DNA from: Pseudomonadota bacterium
GTDB taxonomy: Bacteria > Pseudomonadota > Gammaproteobacteria > Steroidobacterales > Steroidobacteraceae
NCBI GenBank assembly: GCA_003242275.1
Contig: QGUX01000190.1
Location: 1 to 7,060 of the forward strand
Length of the DNA stretch: 7,060 nt
Reading direction: 5' to 3'
Positions 1-5,712 of the stretch are shown here, piece by piece (position 1 is the stretch's first letter; the number at the start of each line of letters is the position of its first letter). The notes under the pieces are model-generated. The model made no database searches. It was given only the letters and a program-made list of their open reading frames with translations, and was not told the DNA's origin. The position numbers and the translations under genes were made by a program.

Positions 1-67
1 GGATGGCCCGGCGCCGCGCGCGCAGTTCGCGCCGCAGCAGGCGCCGCGCCTCGGGATCGCCGGTCAT
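1..67 (-). CDS. ygfA: 5-formyltetrahydrofolate cyclo-ligase, N-terminal fragment (runs off the window)
   Basis: Only the first 22 codons are present, starting with ATG at 67 and reading left off the edge. The peptide begins MTGDPEARRLLRRELRARRR, which resembles the basic N-terminal helix of 5-formyltetrahydrofolate cyclo-ligases. These cytoplasmic enzymes use ATP to turn 5-formyl-THF into 5,10-methenyl-THF. Context supports the call more than the short peptide does: in E. coli and many other Gammaproteobacteria ygfA follows the 6S RNA gene and is transcribed with it, and a 6S-like RNA lies just upstream on the same strand here. There is no clear Shine-Dalgarno before the ATG; instead a small hairpin (77-90) sits 9 bases upstream. 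The catalytic part lies outside the window, so identity rests on synteny plus the N-terminus. Confidence 0.72.
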   Translation of the reverse strand, partial: MTGDPEARRLLRRELRARRRAI

Positions 68-76
68 GGGACCACT

Positions 77-90
77 GCGGCGTCGGCCGC
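77..90 (-). promoter_or_regulatory. Small GC hairpin in the leader of ygfA
   Basis: On the minus strand GCGGC-CGAC-GCCGC forms a perfect 5-bp stem with a 4-base loop, ending 9 bases before the ygfA start codon. No U-run follows it, so it is not a standard intrinsic terminator. It occupies the place where a ribosome binding site would be expected. It could dampen translation of ygfA or mark the boundary where 6S RNA is processed from a longer transcript. In sequence this GC-rich, a 5-bp stem may also be chance. Confidence 0.25.
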
Positions 91-107
91 AATGAAAGAA
101 GAGGGGA

Positions 108-294
108 CGCCACCCGCCTGTGCCGGTGCGAACCGTTGCTCTCGAACCGGAGCAACAAGGTGGGGCAGGCATGCGGAAGGTAAGGCTTCCCGCGCGAGGC
201 GGACATGCACAGCACAGCCGCAAGGCCCGCCCCTGGGTGTTTCAATTAGGGTCCGAGGTAACCCGATCCGCGTGTCGAACACCGCAGGCGGCGC
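108..294 (-). ncRNA. ssrS: 6S RNA
   Basis: 6S RNA binds the housekeeping sigma-70 RNA polymerase holoenzyme by imitating an open promoter and adjusts transcription in stationary phase. The intergenic stretch between zapA and ygfA, read on the minus strand, carries its hallmarks. The ends pair to a closing stem: CCGCCTG (291-285) with CAGGCGG (120-114), then CGGTG (284-280) with CACCG (128-124). A central strand rich in unpaired A/U (about 250-238, CCTAATTGAAACA) faces GTGCATGTCCG (210-200). GAAGCCTTA (189-181) matches the same string in E. coli 6S RNA, as does CACCTTG (162-156). A hairpin GTTGCTC/GAGCAAC (156-150/143-137) stands where E. coli 6S has its 3' hairpin. The length of about 187 nt fits the E. 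coli RNA (about 184 nt). Exact ends are estimated from the stem and could shift by several bases. Its position between zapA and ygfA is the conserved one. Confidence 0.9.
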
Positions 295-301
295 CAGCAC
301 C

Positions 302-310
302 ACTTTACTA
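302..310 (-). promoter_or_regulatory. Possible -10 element of the 6S RNA promoter, overlapping the zapA stop codon
   Basis: The minus strand reads TAGTAAAGT here. TAG is the stop codon of zapA, and TAAAGT (307-302) is a -10-like hexamer 7 bases before the expected 6S 5' end near 294. No good -35 hexamer is visible 16-18 bases upstream. If real, the 6S promoter core lies at the very end of the zapA coding region, so 6S RNA could be made independently of the zapA transcript. Confidence 0.35.
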
Positions 311-625
311 CAGTTCGAGCTGCTGACCCTGCGCCAGTGCACGTTCCACCCGCTCGCGCATCTGCCGCACGCGGGTGCCCAGTTCGCGGGCGGTGCGCTC
401 CTCGCGCACCTGCGACTTGCCGAGTTCGTTGGCCATGTTCAGGCCGGCCATGATGAGCCAGCGCTCCATGCCCATGCCGCGGGCGCTCTCGCGGGCCTTC
501 TTCAGCCGCTCCTCGAGCAGGGTGGCGGCGCGCATCAGGTCGTCGCGCTCGTTGGGCGGGCAGGCGATCAGGTATTCCTTGTCGAGGATGCGGATGCTGA
601 CGGGTTCGGCCGCCGCGCCGCTCAT
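308..625 (-). CDS. zapA: Cell division protein ZapA
   Basis: This encodes 105 residues, close to E. coli ZapA (109). ZapA is a small cytoplasmic protein that binds and cross-links FtsZ filaments at the midcell Z-ring and works with ZapB. The N-terminal part (about residues 8-45, VSIRILDKEYLIACPP, then a helix LLEERLKKAR) matches the ZapA globular domain, with the typical I-x-I-L-x-K/G-x-E-Y opening. Residues 53-100 form a long charged helix suited to the antiparallel coiled coil of the ZapA tetramer. The ATG at 625 is preceded by GGAGA at suitable distance and overlaps the TGA stop of the upstream small gene in ATGA, which suggests translational coupling. An in-frame extension to 880 exists but would read through the upstream gene in another frame and adds no ZapA-like residues. 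The 6S RNA gene follows directly, as in other Gammaproteobacteria. Confidence 0.93.
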   Translation of the reverse strand: MSGAAAEPVSIRILDKEYLIACPPNERDDLMRAATLLEERLKKARESARGMGMERWLIMAGLNMANELGKSQVREERTARELGTRVRQMRERVERALAQGQQLEL

Positions 626-855
626 ATGCCGTTCTCCAGCATGCGCAGGCGGGAGATCATGGCCTCGACGCCGGCGCGGGCCTGCTCGTTCTTCTGCAGC
701 AGGGCGGCACGCTCGCTGGCGAGGTGTTCCTGGCGGTGGCGCAGGGCGCGGTTCTCTTCGGTGAGCTGCTGCACCAGCGAGAGCAGTTCGTTGATGCGCA
801 CTTCCAGGCGCTGCAGGTCGGCTTCGATGGCCGCTTGGCCGTGTTCCTGGCTCAT
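622..855 (-). CDS. Small coiled-coil protein, TIGR02449-like, coupled to zapA
   Basis: A 77-residue protein starting at ATG 855. Apart from a short lead it looks like one continuous amphipathic helix: from about residue 10 to 75 there are regular leucines among many Glu, Arg and Gln (LQRLEVRINELLSLVQQL, then LTEENRALRHRQEHL), a strong coiled-coil pattern with no glycine or proline break. This resembles the TIGR02449 family, a gene of unknown role found just before zapA in Pseudomonas and Xanthomonas relatives. Its size and all-helical form recall ZapB, the ZapA partner, but homology to ZapB is not shown by the sequence. Its TGA stop overlaps the zapA ATG by four bases, so the two are very likely made together. 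The reading frame is open far upstream, but the family-like part starts at this Met. A weak AGGCAG lies about 12 bases before the start. Confidence 0.82.
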   Translation of the reverse strand: MSQEHGQAAIEADLQRLEVRINELLSLVQQLTEENRALRHRQEHLASERAALLQKNEQARAGVEAMISRLRMLENGI

Positions 856-939
856 TTGCGCGCAATACTGCCTGCAGCACCGCTCACCCGGCAAGTCCTC
901 GCGCGCCGGTGACGGGGCGCGAGGCATAATAGGCAGCAC
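856..939. promoter_or_regulatory. Divergent promoter region between the zapA unit and the ygfB-pepP-ubiH-ubiI operon
   Basis: These 84 bases are the only space between the two divergent units, so both promoters should lie here or inside the neighbouring genes. Rightward, CATAAT (925-930) is a fair -10 hexamer but has no recognisable -35; transcription from it would start only a few bases before the ygfB ATG. Leftward, TTGCCG (894-889) and CAGTAT (870-865), 18 bp apart, form a weak sigma-70-like pair, again starting very near the ATG at 855. AGGCAG occurs upstream of both starts (931-936 on plus, 872-867 on minus) and may serve as a ribosome binding site. All of these are weak matches. Confidence 0.4.
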
Positions 940-1509
940 ATGGCCGCATCCGCCCAAACCTTCGACGACCTGCAGCGCGCGCTGGTGCAGGCCCGCGCGC
1001 TGACCGACGCGGCCGAGGCCCACGGCACGCTGGTGGGCTCGCTGTGCGCCTCGGGCTGCACGCTGGCGGACTGGCTGGCCGAGATCCTGCCCGATGGCCG
1101 CGCCGAGGGCGCGGCGGCGGAGCGCCTGCGGGAGGTGTTCGACGCCACGGCGGGCGCGCTGAAGGATGGCGCAATGGAATTCCAGCCGCTGCTGCCGGGG
1201 GACGATGCGCCCATCGCCGAGCGCACCAGCGCGCTGGGGGAGTGGTGCCAGGGCTTCCTTTATGGACTGGGGACCGGCTCCGCCCTGCCCGACGCCTCCT
1301 CGCTCGAGGGCGAGGCCGCCGAGGTGCTGCGCGACATGACGCAGATCACCCGCGTCGACGTCGATCCCGACGACGGCGCCGAGTCGAACGAGGCCGCCTA
1401 CGCCGAGCTGGTCGAATACGTGCGCGTGGGCGTGCAGATCCTCTACGACCACCTGCAGCCGCTGCGCGAGCCGCCGGCCACCCGCCCGGCGCAGGAGCGC
1501 CTGCATTGA
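940..1509 (+). CDS. ygfB: YgfB/UPF0149 family protein
   Basis: This 189-residue protein aligns by eye with E. coli YgfB (192 residues) along its length. Shared points are the early helix ending in EAHG-x-L-x-G (residues about 27-33), the central helix beginning LGEWCQGFLYGLG (about 98-110), the acidic segment before EYVRVGVQILYDHL near the C-terminus, and the final Leu-His pair. The family is all-alpha and cytoplasmic with no enzymatic motif. In Pseudomonas aeruginosa YgfB has been reported to lower expression of the amidase gene ampDh3 by opposing the activator AlpA; whether that applies here is unknown. The ATG at 940 keeps the N-terminus at family length and has AGGCAG three bases upstream. 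The 3' end holds the AGGAG ribosome binding site of pepP, and the TGA overlaps the pepP TTG start. It is first in the rightward operon, as in E. coli. Confidence 0.92.
   Translation: MAASAQTFDDLQRALVQARALTDAAEAHGTLVGSLCASGCTLADWLAEILPDGRAEGAAAERLREVFDATAGALKDGAMEFQPLLPGDDAPIAERTSALGEWCQGFLYGLGTGSALPDASSLEGEAAEVLRDMTQITRVDVDPDDGAESNEAAYAELVEYVRVGVQILYDHLQPLREPPATRPAQERLH
1493..1497 (+). promoter_or_regulatory. Ribosome binding site that decides the pepP start
   Basis: AGGAG lies inside the last codons of ygfB, 8 bases before the TTG at 1506. It is an ideal Shine-Dalgarno at ideal distance. In the pepP frame there is no ATG or GTG between 1506 and the conserved N-terminal residues (EFARRRRQL, from 1581), so this site singles out TTG as the start codon. 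Confidence 0.75.
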
Positions 1510-2885
1510 GCCCGCGGGGCGCGCCCAGGGGCACGGCCGGCATCGCCGCCCGCGCCGCGTCACTGCGCGCGACCAATGGCGAGTTCGCCCGCCGCCGCCG
1601 CCAGCTGGCGCGGCTGATGGGCAGGAACTCCATCGCCATCCTGCCGGCTGCGCCGGTGCGCATCCGCAACAACGACGTCGAGTATCCCTACCGCCAGGAC
1701 AGCGACTTCTACTACCTGACCGGCTTCCCCGAGCCCGAGGCGGTGGCGGTGCTGGTGCCGGGCCGCGAGGCGGCCGAATACATCCTGTTCGTGCGCGACC
1801 GCGACCCGCACAAGGAGACCTGGGAGGGGCGGCGGGCGGGTCCGCAGGGCGCGGTGCAGCGCCATGGCGCGGACGACGCCTTCCCGATCGGCGACCTGGA
1901 CGAGATCCTGCCGGGGCTGATGGAGAACCGCGAGCGGGTGTACTACGCCATGGGCACGCACCCGGAGTTCGACCAGAAGGTGCTGGGCTGGCTGCAGACG
2001 CTCAGGGGCCTGGCCCGCCACGGCAAGCACCCGCCGCAGGAGATGATCGCGCTCGACCACGTGCTGCACGACATGCGGCTGTACAAGAGCCGCACCGAGG
2101 TGGCGCTGATGCGCGAGGCCGGACGCATCGCCGCGGCCGCGCAGGTGCGCGCGATGCGCCATACGGCGCCGGGCCGCTACGAGTACCAGATCGCCGCCGA
2201 GATCATGCACGAGTACGGCCGGCACAATGCCACGGCCTCCTACCAGCCCATCGTCGGCGGCGGGGCCAACTCCTGCATCCTGCACTACCGCGAGAACGAC
2301 GCGCGCCTGGCCGACGGCGACCTGCTGCTGGTGGACGCGGGCTGCGAATACCAGTACTACGCCTCGGACATCACCCGTACCTGGCCGGTCAACGGCCGCT
2401 TCACATCGGCGCAGCGCGAGGTCTACGAGATCGTGCTCGAGGCGCAGAAGGCGGCCATCGCCGCCACCAGGCCCGGCAACCACTGGAACCAGGCGCACGA
2501 GGCCGCGGTCGAGGTCATCACACGGGGACTGGTGGACCTGGGGCTGCTCAAGGGCCGCGTGCCGCAGCTCATCAAGGACGGTGCCTACCGGAAGTTCTTC
2601 ATGCACCGCACCGGCCACTGGCTGGGCATGGACGTGCATGACGTGGGCGACTACAAGGTCGGGGATGAATGGCGCGTGCTCGAGCCCGGCATGGTGATGA
2701 CGGTGGAACCGGGCATCTACATTCCCGCCGGCACCCGCGGCGTGCCGAAGCGCTACTGGAACTGCGGCATCCGCATCGAGGACGACGTGGTGGTCACCGC
2801 CACCGGCTGCGAGGTGCTGACCTCGGACGTGCCCAGCGACCCGGACGAGGTCGAGGCGCTGGTGGGTTCACTGGCGCAGCAGTAG
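1506..2885 (+). CDS. pepP: Xaa-Pro aminopeptidase (aminopeptidase P, M24B)
   Basis: A 459-residue protein from a TTG start (E. coli PepP has 441). It removes an N-terminal residue that precedes proline, using two divalent metal ions, in the cytoplasm. The N-terminal creatinase-like domain carries EYPYRQDSDFYYLTGFPEPE (about residues 60-79), matching E. coli closely. The C-terminal pita-bread domain has all five metal ligands: Asp277 (VDAG), Asp288 (SDITRT), His371 (GHWLG), Glu401 (TVEPG) and Glu425 (RIEDD). The catalytic-site histidines H367 and H378 are present too. TTG is chosen because AGGAG lies 8 bases upstream, TTG overlaps the ygfB stop as TTGA, and the next in-frame ATG (1617) would cut off the EFARRRRQL segment shared with E. 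coli. The frame stays open back to 1044, but that part only shadows ygfB. The ubiH start follows after 4 bases. The pepP-ubiH-ubiI order is the E. coli one. Confidence 0.95.
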   Translation: MSPRGAPRGTAGIAARAASLRATNGEFARRRRQLARLMGRNSIAILPAAPVRIRNNDVEYPYRQDSDFYYLTGFPEPEAVAVLVPGREAAEYILFVRDRDPHKETWEGRRAGPQGAVQRHGADDAFPIGDLDEILPGLMENRERVYYAMGTHPEFDQKVLGWLQTLRGLARHGKHPPQEMIALDHVLHDMRLYKSRTEVALMREAGRIAAAAQVRAMRHTAPGRYEYQIAAEIMHEYGRHNATASYQPIVGGGANSCILHYRENDARLADGDLLLVDAGCEYQYYASDITRTWPVNGRFTSAQREVYEIVLEAQKAAIAATRPGNHWNQAHEAAVEVITRGLVDLGLLKGRVPQLIKDGAYRKFFMHRTGHWLGMDVHDVGDYKVGDEWRVLEPGMVMTVEPGIYIPAGTRGVPKRYWNCGIRIEDDVVVTATGCEVLTSDVPSDPDEVEALVGSLAQQ

Positions 2886-2889
2886 ATCC

Positions 2890-4200
2890 ATGGCCACGCC
2901 GCGCCCGGACGAGACCAGCGCCTTCGACATCGCCATCGTCGGGGGCGGCCTGGCGGGCGCGAGCCTGGCGGTGGCCCTGAAGGACCTTCCTCTCTCCATC
3001 GCGCTGGTCGAGGCCTTCGCGCCCGACAGTGCCGCCCAGCCCAGCTTCGACGAGCGCACCACCGCGCTGGGCAATGCCAGCCGCCGCATCTTCGAGGCGC
3101 TGGGCGTGTGGCCGGCGCTGTTGCCCGAGGCCGCGCCCATCACCGCCATCCATGTCTCGGATGCGGGACGCTTCGGTTTTGCGCGCCTCGAAGCCGCCGC
3201 GCTGGGCCAGCAGGCGCTGGGTTACGTGGTGCCCAACCGCGTGCTGGGGCGGGAGCTGTGGCGCGCGCTGGCCGGCGCGCCGCGTGTCAGCGCCTTCATG
3301 CCGGCGCGCGTGACCGCGCTGGAGCAGGCCGCGGACCACATCGGCATCCGCATGGAGCACGAGGGCCGCACACGCACCCTCGGCGCGCGGCTGGTGGTGG
3401 CCGCCGACGGCGCCCACTCGCTGGTGCGCCAGGCGGCAGGCCTCACGGCGCAGGTGGATGACTACGAGCAGGTGGCCGTGGTGGCGGCGCTGCGCACCGA
3501 CCAGCCGAACGACGGCACCGCGTACGAGCGTTTCACCGCGGCCGGCCCGATGGCGCTGCTGCCCCTCCTGCATGGCGCGGCGGGGGCGGGCGATGCGGGC
3601 CCCGGTGTCCCGGCCGCGCCGCGTCCGGCGGCCGGCGCCTGGCGCACGCTGGTGTGGGCCGCGCGGCCGCATGATGCGGAGCGGCTGCTCTCGCTTGCGC
3701 CGGACCAGTTCATGTCCGAGTGGCAGCAGGCCTTCGGCCACCGCGCCGGGCGCGCGCTGCAGCTCGGCAGGCGCGGCCGCTATCCGCTGGCGCTGACCCG
3801 CAGCCGCGGCACCGTGGCGCCGCGCATCGTGCTGCTGGGCAACGCGGCGCAGTCGCTGCATCCGGTGGCGGGGCAGGGGTTCAACCTGGCGCTGCGCGAC
3901 GTGGCCGTGCTGGCCGAGCTGCTGGCAGGGGATGTCACCGCCGATCCTGGTGCGCCCGAGCGCCTCGCTGCCTATGCCGAAGAGCGCGAGCAGGACCGCC
4001 GTGGCGTCATCGGCTTCACCGATACGCTGGTGCGCGTGTTCAGCAGCAACCGTCCGCTGCTGGCGGCGGCGCGTGATGCGGGCCTGCTGGCATTCGACTT
4101 GCTGCCGCCGGCCAAGCGCGCGCTGGCACGCGTGAGCCTGGGCTTCGGCGCACGTGCGCCGCGGCTGGCGCGCGGACTGGGCCTGGGAGGCGGGGCATGA
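2890..4200 (+). CDS. ubiH: Ubiquinone biosynthesis FAD-dependent hydroxylase UbiH (2-octaprenyl-6-methoxyphenol hydroxylase)
   Basis: A 436-residue class A flavoprotein monooxygenase of the UbiH/UbiI/UbiF family. UbiH hydroxylates ring carbon C1 during aerobic ubiquinone synthesis. FAD-binding landmarks are in order: VGGGLAG (17-23) for the ADP part, the DERTTAL segment (54-60), ADGAHSLVR (172-180) and GNAAQSLHPVAGQGFN (317-332). The GNAAQ version, where relatives have GDAAH, is a UbiH mark and agrees with E. coli UbiH, so it is not a defect. Residues 229-250 are an Ala/Gly/Pro-rich insertion absent from E. coli UbiH, between PMALLPLL and the strand WRTLVWAARP. The ATG at 2890 is 4 bases after the pepP stop and has no clear Shine-Dalgarno, so coupling to pepP translation is likely. 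The stop overlaps the next hydroxylase start as ATGA. The C-terminus is rich in Arg, Ala and Gly. Confidence 0.93.
   Translation: MATPRPDETSAFDIAIVGGGLAGASLAVALKDLPLSIALVEAFAPDSAAQPSFDERTTALGNASRRIFEALGVWPALLPEAAPITAIHVSDAGRFGFARLEAAALGQQALGYVVPNRVLGRELWRALAGAPRVSAFMPARVTALEQAADHIGIRMEHEGRTRTLGARLVVAADGAHSLVRQAAGLTAQVDDYEQVAVVAALRTDQPNDGTAYERFTAAGPMALLPLLHGAAGAGDAGPGVPAAPRPAAGAWRTLVWAARPHDAERLLSLAPDQFMSEWQQAFGHRAGRALQLGRRGRYPLALTRSRGTVAPRIVLLGNAAQSLHPVAGQGFNLALRDVAVLAELLAGDVTADPGAPERLAAYAEEREQDRRGVIGFTDTLVRVFSSNRPLLAAARDAGLLAFDLLPPAKRALARVSLGFGARAPRLARGLGLGGGA
3574..3639 (+). other. Ala/Gly/Pro-rich insertion within ubiH
   Basis: Codons 229-250 of ubiH encode a low-complexity run of Ala, Gly and Pro with single Asp, Val and Arg residues. 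It replaces the short turn (about SDGR) that joins two strands of the substrate-binding sheet in E. coli UbiH. Flanking residues on both sides align well with the family, so this is an in-frame loop expansion. Composition suggests a flexible surface loop. Confidence 0.6.
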
Positions 4201-5411
4201 GCCAGGACTTCGACGTGGTGATCGCGGGCGGGGGACTGGTGGGGTCGGCGCTGGCGCTGATGCTGGCCGAGGTGGCGCGCGTGCCCGCGGCGCGCATCGC
4301 GCTGCTCGAGCCGCATCCCTCCTCGCCGCCGGCGCCGGGCTCGCCCATCGGCCTGCGCGTCTCCAACATCTCGCCGGTCAATCGCCAGCGGCTCACGCAG
4401 CTGGGCGCCTGGCAGCGCCTGGACGCCACGCGCATCGCGCCGGTGCAGTCGATGGCGATCTGGCACGAGAGCATCCCGCCCGACAGCCCGGACACGCTGC
4501 GCTTCGATGCCGCCGAGAACCATGCGCCCGAGCTCGGCGTGATCGTCGAGAACCTCGCGCTGCAGGCCGCGCTGCAGGCCGCCTGCCGCGACGCCGGCAT
4601 GGTGATGATCGAGGAGCGCCTCGGCGGCATCGACGTGCAGGCGGGCGGCGTGGAGGTATCGCTGCGCTCCGGCGGCGGGCCGCTGCGCGCGGAACTGCTG
4701 GTGGGCGCCGACGGCGCCGCCTCCACGGTGCGCGGCATGCTGGGACTGCCCGCCGGCACGCGCGACTATGGGCAGCGCGCCATCGTCGGCACCATCGACG
4801 TCTCGCGCCCGCACCAGGGCACCGCCTTCCAGCGCTTCCTGTCCACCGGCCCGCTGGCGCTGCTGCCGCTGCCGGGCAGGCAGTGCTCCATCGTCTGGTC
4901 GGCCACCGAGCCACTGGCCGCCGAGCTGCTGGCGCTGTCGCCGCAGGAGTTCAGCGCGCGCCTGACCGAGGCCAGCGCCGGCGTGCTCGGTACGCTCGAG
5001 CTGGCCGGGGAACGCGGTGCGTTCCCGCTGCGCCGCCTGAACGCCACGCGCTACGTGGCGCCGCGCGCCGCGCTGGTGGGTGATGCCGCGCACGTGATCC
5101 ATCCGCTGGCGGGGCAGGGCGTGAACCAGGGCTTCGAGGATGCCGCGGCACTGGCCGCCGCGCTGGCGCAGCGGCCGGCGCGCGAGAGCCTGGGGGCCGC
5201 CGCGGCGTTGCGCCGCTACGAGCGCGAGCGCCGCGCCGGCAATGCGCTGGTGGGCGGCGTGGTGGACGGCCTCGACGCGCTGTTCACGGGCGCGCCGGCG
5301 CCGGTGTCATGGGCGGCGCGCACCGGCATGGCGGTGGTGGCGCGCTCGGCGGCGCTGCGCCGCCTGCTGGTCACGCAAGCGGCAACTGGTCGATCTTTGC
5401 CGCGCAGATGA
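4197..5411 (+). CDS. ubiI: UbiI-type FAD-dependent ubiquinone ring hydroxylase
   Basis: A 404-residue paralogue of the preceding ubiH product (E. coli UbiI has 400). UbiI hydroxylates ring carbon C5 (2-octaprenylphenol hydroxylase, formerly VisC). Visible FAD motifs are AGGGLVG (10-16), LRVSNISPVNRQRLTQLGAW (matching the LRVSAIN segment of E. coli UbiI), GADGAASTVR (about 174-183) and GDAAHVIHPLAGQGVN (295-310). The LRVS-I and GDAAH-x-IHPLAGQGVN forms favour UbiI over UbiF or UbiH, but some proteobacteria carry relaxed-specificity members (UbiL, UbiM), so the hydroxylated position is inferred. The ATG at 4197 has GGGAGG six bases upstream and overlaps the ubiH stop in ATGA. The C-terminus ([14 protein letters not shown]) is short but resembles the E. 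coli ending and overlaps the 3' end of the convergent phhB-type gene by 41 bases. No terminator is seen after the stop. Confidence 0.87.
   Translation: MSQDFDVVIAGGGLVGSALALMLAEVARVPAARIALLEPHPSSPPAPGSPIGLRVSNISPVNRQRLTQLGAWQRLDATRIAPVQSMAIWHESIPPDSPDTLRFDAAENHAPELGVIVENLALQAALQAACRDAGMVMIEERLGGIDVQAGGVEVSLRSGGGPLRAELLVGADGAASTVRGMLGLPAGTRDYGQRAIVGTIDVSRPHQGTAFQRFLSTGPLALLPLPGRQCSIVWSATEPLAAELLALSPQEFSARLTEASAGVLGTLELAGERGAFPLRRLNATRYVAPRAALVGDAAHVIHPLAGQGVNQGFEDAAALAAALAQRPARESLGAAAALRRYERERRAGNALVGGVVDGLDALFTGAPAPVSWAARTGMAVVARSAALRRLLVTQAATGRSLPRR
5371..5411. other. Antisense overlap of the ubiI and phhB 3' ends
   Basis: The last 13 codons plus stop of the ubiI-type gene (plus strand) and the last 13 codons or so of the phhB-type gene (minus strand) use the same 41 base pairs. 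Both protein ends look family-like: RSLPRR on one side, [10 protein letters not shown] on the other. There is no room for a conventional terminator between the two convergent units. Confidence 0.85.
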
Positions 5412-5712
5412 AGTCGTTCTCCGAGAGTCCCTTGATGGCGTGCGTGGTGAAGCGCACGCGGCAGTAGTTGTAGCCCACCTCGAGGTCGGGGTGGTGGTCC
5501 TCGATGTTGGCGATGTGCGCCACCGCGTTCACGAAACTCATCGTGCGGAAGAAATCGCGGAAGCGGAATTCGCGCTGGATGGAGGTGGCATCCACCGACA
5601 GCTGCCAGTTCTCGTCCAGCCTCTGCAGCACCTCCTCGGCGGCGGCACGCGACAGCGGCGCCACGCCCCCCTCGCAGGGCACGCAGCGGCGGGTGGCCAG
5701 ATCATCGCTCAT
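5371..5712 (-). CDS. phhB: Pterin-4a-carbinolamine dehydratase (PhhB/DCoH family)
   Basis: A 113-residue protein, normal size for the family. It dehydrates 4a-hydroxytetrahydrobiopterin formed by aromatic amino acid hydroxylases, allowing the pterin cofactor to be recycled. The active-site signature is complete: [20 protein letters not shown] (71-90), with the paired His73/His74 and Pro75, then His91 and Asp100 ([11 protein letters not shown]). The N-terminus has CVPCEGG (10-16), a Cys-x-x-Cys-Glu-Gly-Gly lead common in bacterial members. The start at 5712 is well supported: AAGGAG lies about 7 bases upstream, and the ATG overlaps the ispG stop as ATGA. No phenylalanine hydroxylase gene lies in the window, so the partner enzyme is unknown; lone members of this family may have roles in other pterin pathways. 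The 3' end overlaps the convergent ubiI-type gene. The symbol phhB is by family rather than by operon context. Confidence 0.9.
   Translation of the reverse strand: MSDDLATRRCVPCEGGVAPLSRAAAEEVLQRLDENWQLSVDATSIQREFRFRDFFRTMSFVNAVAHIANIEDHHPDLEVGYNYCRVRFTTHAIKGLSENDFICAAKIDQLPLA

Noticed and set aside
64..342. Minus-strand 92-codon frame through the 6S RNA region
   Set aside because: It overlaps the end of zapA in another frame and the structured 6S RNA; no protein family features.
92..1003. Long plus-strand open frame (303 codons) across the 6S RNA and zapA region
   Set aside because: It is antisense to 6S RNA, zapA and the small coiled-coil gene, has low-complexity Ala/Arg/His content, and matches no family. 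High GC keeps antisense frames open.
1044..1505. Upstream extension of the pepP frame inside ygfB
   Set aside because: The peptide is Arg/Gly/Ala repeats with no resemblance to aminopeptidase P, and ygfB clearly codes in the other frame there.
1560..2639. Minus-strand 359-codon frame antisense to pepP
   Set aside because: Rich in His, Val, Leu, Arg and Gln, as expected from reading GC-rich codons backwards; pepP motifs on the plus strand are complete.
3838..3852. GNAAQ instead of GDAAH in UbiH, taken at first as a lost FAD-binding residue
   Set aside because: E. coli UbiH has the same GNAAQ form, so it is a family mark rather than damage.
3972..5102. Minus-strand 376-codon frame antisense to ubiH and ubiI
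   Set aside because: Shadow of two well-supported flavoprotein genes; composition is Arg/His/Gln/Ala low complexity.
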